34,239 bases of DNA from a virus. This document shows positions 32,574-34,239 of the stretch, one piece after another. How positions within the stretch are numbered: position 1 is the stretch's first letter; the number at the start of each line of letters is the position of its first letter. The notes under the pieces are model-generated. The model saw only the letters and a list, made by a program, of their open reading frames with translations, was not told the DNA's origin and did not search any database. Both the position numbers and the translations under genes were made by a program. Location: IMG/VR virus record IMGVR_UViG_3300006332_000038, positions 1-34,239 of that record; one strand, written 5' to 3'.

Positions 32574-32602
32574 ATGATACTTGCATCTGCAATAACGCAC
32601 AA
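32574..32602 (-). promoter_or_regulatory. Leftward early promoter
   Basis: The minus strand shows -35 TTGTGC (32602-32597), a 17-bp spacer and -10 TATCAT (32579-32574). A near-palindrome TTGCAGATGCAA lies in the spacer. The stretch 32574-32593 matches 30770-30789 at 15 of 20 positions. Confidence 0.7.
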
Positions 32603-32786
32603 GGGGTAAGATAGAAAAAAGAGTGGGGGTTCTTTCGATAGAATGAACCTCACGCCCACGTAGGAAAGCTAAAGAACCGAATGCAGAAAGGTTCGGTACC
32701 TTTCCGAGTCATGAGGGAATTCCCGAGGGAAGAACCAAAACCGAGGCGGCTCAAGTTCGGGTGGTTCGGTTAATCTGATCCAGCGT

Positions 32787-32836
32787 GTCCTCAAAAGTGG
32801 ACATGTCATCAAAAGTGTACGTCCTCAAAAGTGGAC
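32787..32836. repeat. Three iteron-like 16-bp repeats
   Basis: GTCCTCAAAAGTGGAC lies at 32787-32802 and 32821-32836, and a variant with two changes at 32805-32820. Each unit has a GTCC...GGAC dyad, so each could bind a dimer. Spacing is 18 and 16 bp. Confidence 0.9.
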
Positions 32837-32945
32837 ACCCCCCCCTTAAATAGATTTGATGTGGGTTTTATTTTTATAGCCCCACACACACCAACTTGAC
32901 GTTCTTGTAGAATCTCCCAATCTTGAGATAACAATAGGAGACACT

Positions 32946-33173
32946 ATGAATACTCAGCAGTTAATTGAGCAGTTACGATCCCGTGCAAAGTTTCATTCGG
33001 GCCTAGACTGGAAACTCATGCGTCAAGCAGCGGATGCGTTAGAGGGTTCTGGTTCAATCACGGGAGAATCAGCAATGGCGTATTTCAACAAGCGTGGTAT
33101 CAAGCTACTTCCCTGGCAAAGTAAGAAGTTGTTAAGTAGCCCTGTTGATAGCGTGGAGAGTACGCCCATTTAG
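32946..33173 (+). CDS. Rightward gene at the control region, unknown
   Basis: The 75-residue product follows a clear AGGAGA ribosome-binding site. It is helical with a Gln/Arg-rich N-terminus and a basic C-terminal half. It is the only gene between the divergent control region and the presumed late-operon start and could be a regulator. Confidence 0.65.
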   Translation: MNTQQLIEQLRSRAKFHSGLDWKLMRQAADALEGSGSITGESAMAYFNKRGIKLLPWQSKKLLSSPVDSVESTPI

Positions 33174-33183
33174 GCGGTTGAGC

Positions 33184-33282
33184 GGAACGGGTGCTTGGAA
33201 CACCCCCATGCACCCCACAAGTCGTTATGTGGCGTCATATTTTTTTTGTTTTTCTGTATGGTTGGAACGGGTACATGGAACA
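33184..33282. repeat. Two 19-bp direct repeats upstream of the late operon
   Basis: GGAACGGGTGCTTGGAACA (33184-33202) and GGAACGGGTACATGGAACA (33264-33282) match at 17 of 19 bases and lie 80 bp apart. A third partial TTGGAACA is at 33286-33293. They may be activator or promoter elements for the rightward genes; a weak promoter (TTGGAA, 17 bp, AACAAT) starts at 33286. Confidence 0.7.
33215..33253 (+). terminator. Weak hairpin with long T-tract
   Basis: A 5-bp stem (CCACA/TGTGG) is followed 7 bases later by eight T, then G and five T. It lies 40 bp after the gene at 32946-33173. A second hairpin GGGTG/CACCC (33189-33205) precedes it. Confidence 0.45.
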
Positions 33283-33324
33283 GGCTTGGAACAATATAAA
33301 TACAGTTAAACAATAAAAGATATT

Positions 33325-33540
33325 ATGTCGGAACTTGTGCAGTATCCTGAAAGCACTCCGTTGTGGATTGAATGTGATCTGTGCGAAGACTTCTGGTGTA
33401 CGTTCCATGACTGTCATGTTGCGGACTGCCCGTGTCCTGGGGTCGAGCAATTTATTACGTTTGGTGTAGACCCGTACAAGACTCCGAGGTCTGATCCGAA
33501 GGTCTTGGTAGCAATCGCGAGTCAACGGGGGGCGAGATAG
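33325..33540 (+). CDS. Small Cys/His-rich protein
   Basis: The 71-residue product has Cys at 17, 20, 25, 30, 35 and 37 and His at 28 and 31, so zinc binding is likely. It has no good ribosome-binding site. The end of the gene overlaps the first 13 bases of the tmRNA-like RNA. Function unknown. Confidence 0.6.
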   Translation: MSELVQYPESTPLWIECDLCEDFWCTFHDCHVADCPCPGVEQFITFGVDPYKTPRSDPKVLVAIASQRGAR

Positions 33541-33602
33541 GTTTCGACACCTCGTAGGCGTTGAGCTTGGGGTGGACGCCAGTTCGAGTCTGGCCGCCTC
33601 CA
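33528..33602 (+). ncRNA. tmRNA-like RNA: tRNA-like domain without mRNA-like domain
   Basis: This 75-nt sequence has a 7-bp acceptor stem (GGGGGCG 33528-33534 with CGCCTCC 33595-33601) including a G-U pair at the third position, and an A at the discriminator (33602). G3-U70 with A73 is the alanyl-tRNA identity. The tmRNA hallmark GGTTTCGAC is at 33540-33548. GGAC at 33574-33577 is followed by a normal T-arm (GCCAG-TTCGAGT-CTGGC). The long arm between (33548-33574) folds as 6 plus 4 bp with a two-base bulge. No tag reading frame or pseudoknots are present, and CCA is not encoded. It is far from a canonical tRNA because it lacks a D-stem. Confidence 0.75.
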
Positions 33603-33657
33603 TGCTTATGGTTATATACTCTTGAGTAACGAAACATACCTGACAAGGATTACAGAG

Positions 33658-33957
33658 ATGCCGAACGTTAATGGTAAGGAGTTCCCATATACTCCCGAGG
33701 GCCGACTAGCTGCTGAGATGGCTAAACAAGAGGCTGACAGTCTTCGCCCGTTTCGCGGTGCTATAAGCGAGAGGGAGATGGAAATGCTTCGGGCACAGTC
33801 TAGTCCTATGCAGATGGACGCGATTAACGAAGAAGTTCAAAGAGCGATGGCTATGAGGACTCCTTCTGCAAGCTCGCCCAAGCTCAAAAGAAAGCTAGGT
33901 ATGACCAAGCGTCCTACCAGGGCTGGCACCAAACGGTACGGTACAGTTAAGGGCTGA
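33658..33957 (+). CDS. Small basic phage protein (full copy)
   Basis: From ATG 33658 the product has 99 residues. MPNVNGKEFPYTPEGRLAAEMAK is a typical phage start, so I prefer it to TTG 33622. It has a helical middle and a Lys/Arg-rich end. Its last 220 bp recur at the left end of the window. Its stop overlaps the next start (TGATG). Function unknown. Confidence 0.75.
   Translation: MPNVNGKEFPYTPEGRLAAEMAKQEADSLRPFRGAISEREMEMLRAQSSPMQMDAINEEVQRAMAMRTPSASSPKLKRKLGMTKRPTRAGTKRYGTVKG
33738..33957. repeat. 220-bp near-identical direct repeat, copy 2
   Basis: This is the partner of 1-220. The four differences lie in codons for Glu, Val, Gly and the stop. The string GACAGTC at its beginning also occurs at the very end of the window (34231-34237). 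Confidence 0.95.
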
Positions 33958-34229
33958 TGGCAATTACATATCGCGGTGAACGGTTTAGTGGCTACAACAA
34001 ACCGAAGCGTACACGCGGCCATAAGACCAAATCTCATGCTGTACTAGCTAAGTCTGGCGACAAAGTAAAACTTATTCGGTTCGGTCAGCAGGGCGTCAGC
34101 GGTGCTGGCAAGAACCCTAAGACCAAAGCTGGCAAGGCTCGCAGAAAGAGCTTTAAGGCCCGTCACGCTAAGAATATCGCTAAGGGCAAAATGAGTGCTG
34201 CGTATTGGGCCAATAAAACAAAGTGGTAA
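33957..34229 (+). CDS. Basic phage protein, DUF5872-like
   Basis: The 90-residue, very basic product has GYNKPKRTRGHKTKSHAV in the N-terminal part and SFKARHAKNIAKGKMSAAYWANKTKW at the end. This combination is common in marine phage genomes. It may bind nucleic acid. It is coupled to the upstream gene by TGATG. Ten bases follow before the window ends. Confidence 0.8.
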   Translation: MAITYRGERFSGYNKPKRTRGHKTKSHAVLAKSGDKVKLIRFGQQGVSGAGKNPKTKAGKARRKSFKARHAKNIAKGKMSAAYWANKTKW

Positions 34230-34239
34230 GGACAGTCCT

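Larger units (their letters stand above)
32531..32945. other. Divergent control region, possible replication origin
   Basis: This 415-bp stretch has no gene and separates leftward and rightward transcription. It holds the leftward promoter, inverted repeats GGTTCTTT (32628-32635) / AAAGAACC (32671-32678), a hairpin GAAAGGT/ACCTTTC (32686-32704), the palindrome GGGAATTCCC (32715-32724), three 16-bp repeats (32787-32836), a C-tract, an AT-rich stretch at 32845-32880 and one TAGAATC (32908). Iterons next to an AT-rich stretch resemble an origin. Confidence 0.55.

Noticed and set aside
33528-33602. Ordinary tRNA gene
   Set aside because: There is no D-stem and no normal 7-base anticodon loop; GGTTTCGAC and the long arm fit tmRNA instead.
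33235-33603. Minus-strand ORF starting MEAARLELAS
   Set aside because: Its N-terminus is the antisense of the tmRNA-like RNA; reading frames across tRNA or tmRNA 3' ends often give xAARLELAS. It also opposes two better-supported genes.
1-34239. CRISPR array, insertion sequence or integrase
   Set aside because: No regularly spaced repeats of CRISPR length, no transposase or integrase motif and no terminal inverted repeats were seen. The short tandem arrays at 29386 and 30913 have no spacers.

Overview
The window looks like the nearly complete genome of a short-tailed (podovirus-like) phage with P22-style organisation, from an uncultured source. The evidence is a continuous structural module (large terminase, portal, scaffold, a DUF5309-type major capsid protein, adaptor, tail fibre, tail/stabilisation protein, three long low-complexity or helical virion proteins), a lysis cassette (2-TM holin candidate, M15-type endolysin, spanin candidate), and an opposing early module. 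I see no integrase, DNA polymerase, primase or RNA polymerase, so replication must rely on host enzymes loaded by the phage's own initiator-like protein and DnaB-family helicase. I cannot assign a host.

Layout. Rightward (+) late genes run from about 33.3 kb to the right end and, if the molecule is circular or permuted, continue from 1 to 22.25 kb. Leftward (-) early genes run from 32.53 kb down to 22.31 kb and meet the late genes convergently near 22.3 kb. The early arm has two parts. The promoter-proximal part (32.5-29.5 kb) holds small proteins of unknown function, two of them tiny membrane proteins, and ends at a strong intrinsic terminator (29490-29511). The second part (29.37-22.31 kb) begins with an HTH protein behind three tandem 13-bp repeats. 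It then encodes a Sak3-like (DUF1071) annealing protein, an SSB-like protein, a VRR-NUC nuclease, a replication-initiator-like protein, a RecE-like exonuclease, DnaB helicase, the probable small terminase and a PAPS-reductase-like ATPase. Most of these genes are coupled by ATGA or similar overlaps. A 415-bp divergent control region (32531-32945) with three iteron-like repeats and several dyads separates the arms.

Most interesting points. (1) At 33528-33602 there is a 75-nt RNA with all the signatures of the tRNA-like domain of tmRNA (5' GGGGGCG, GGTTTCGAC, T-arm, G3-U70, A73) but no mRNA-like or tag segment. (2) The asymmetric heptamer TAGAATC occurs 14 times on the + strand of the early arm (11 within 2.8 kb) and only twice in the 22-kb late arm. 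It lies in coding DNA in two different reading frames and is embedded in the tandem repeats next to the HTH gene. This resembles a dispersed operator or 'stoperator' system. (3) A 220-bp segment at the left end recurs at 33738-33957 with only four differences, three synonymous and one a TAA/TGA stop swap, but with different downstream genes. (4) A gene at 31.5-31.9 kb contains two blocks arranged A-B-x-B-A as direct repeats, with block A read in two frames. Function calls come from motifs recognised by eye; no database search was possible.
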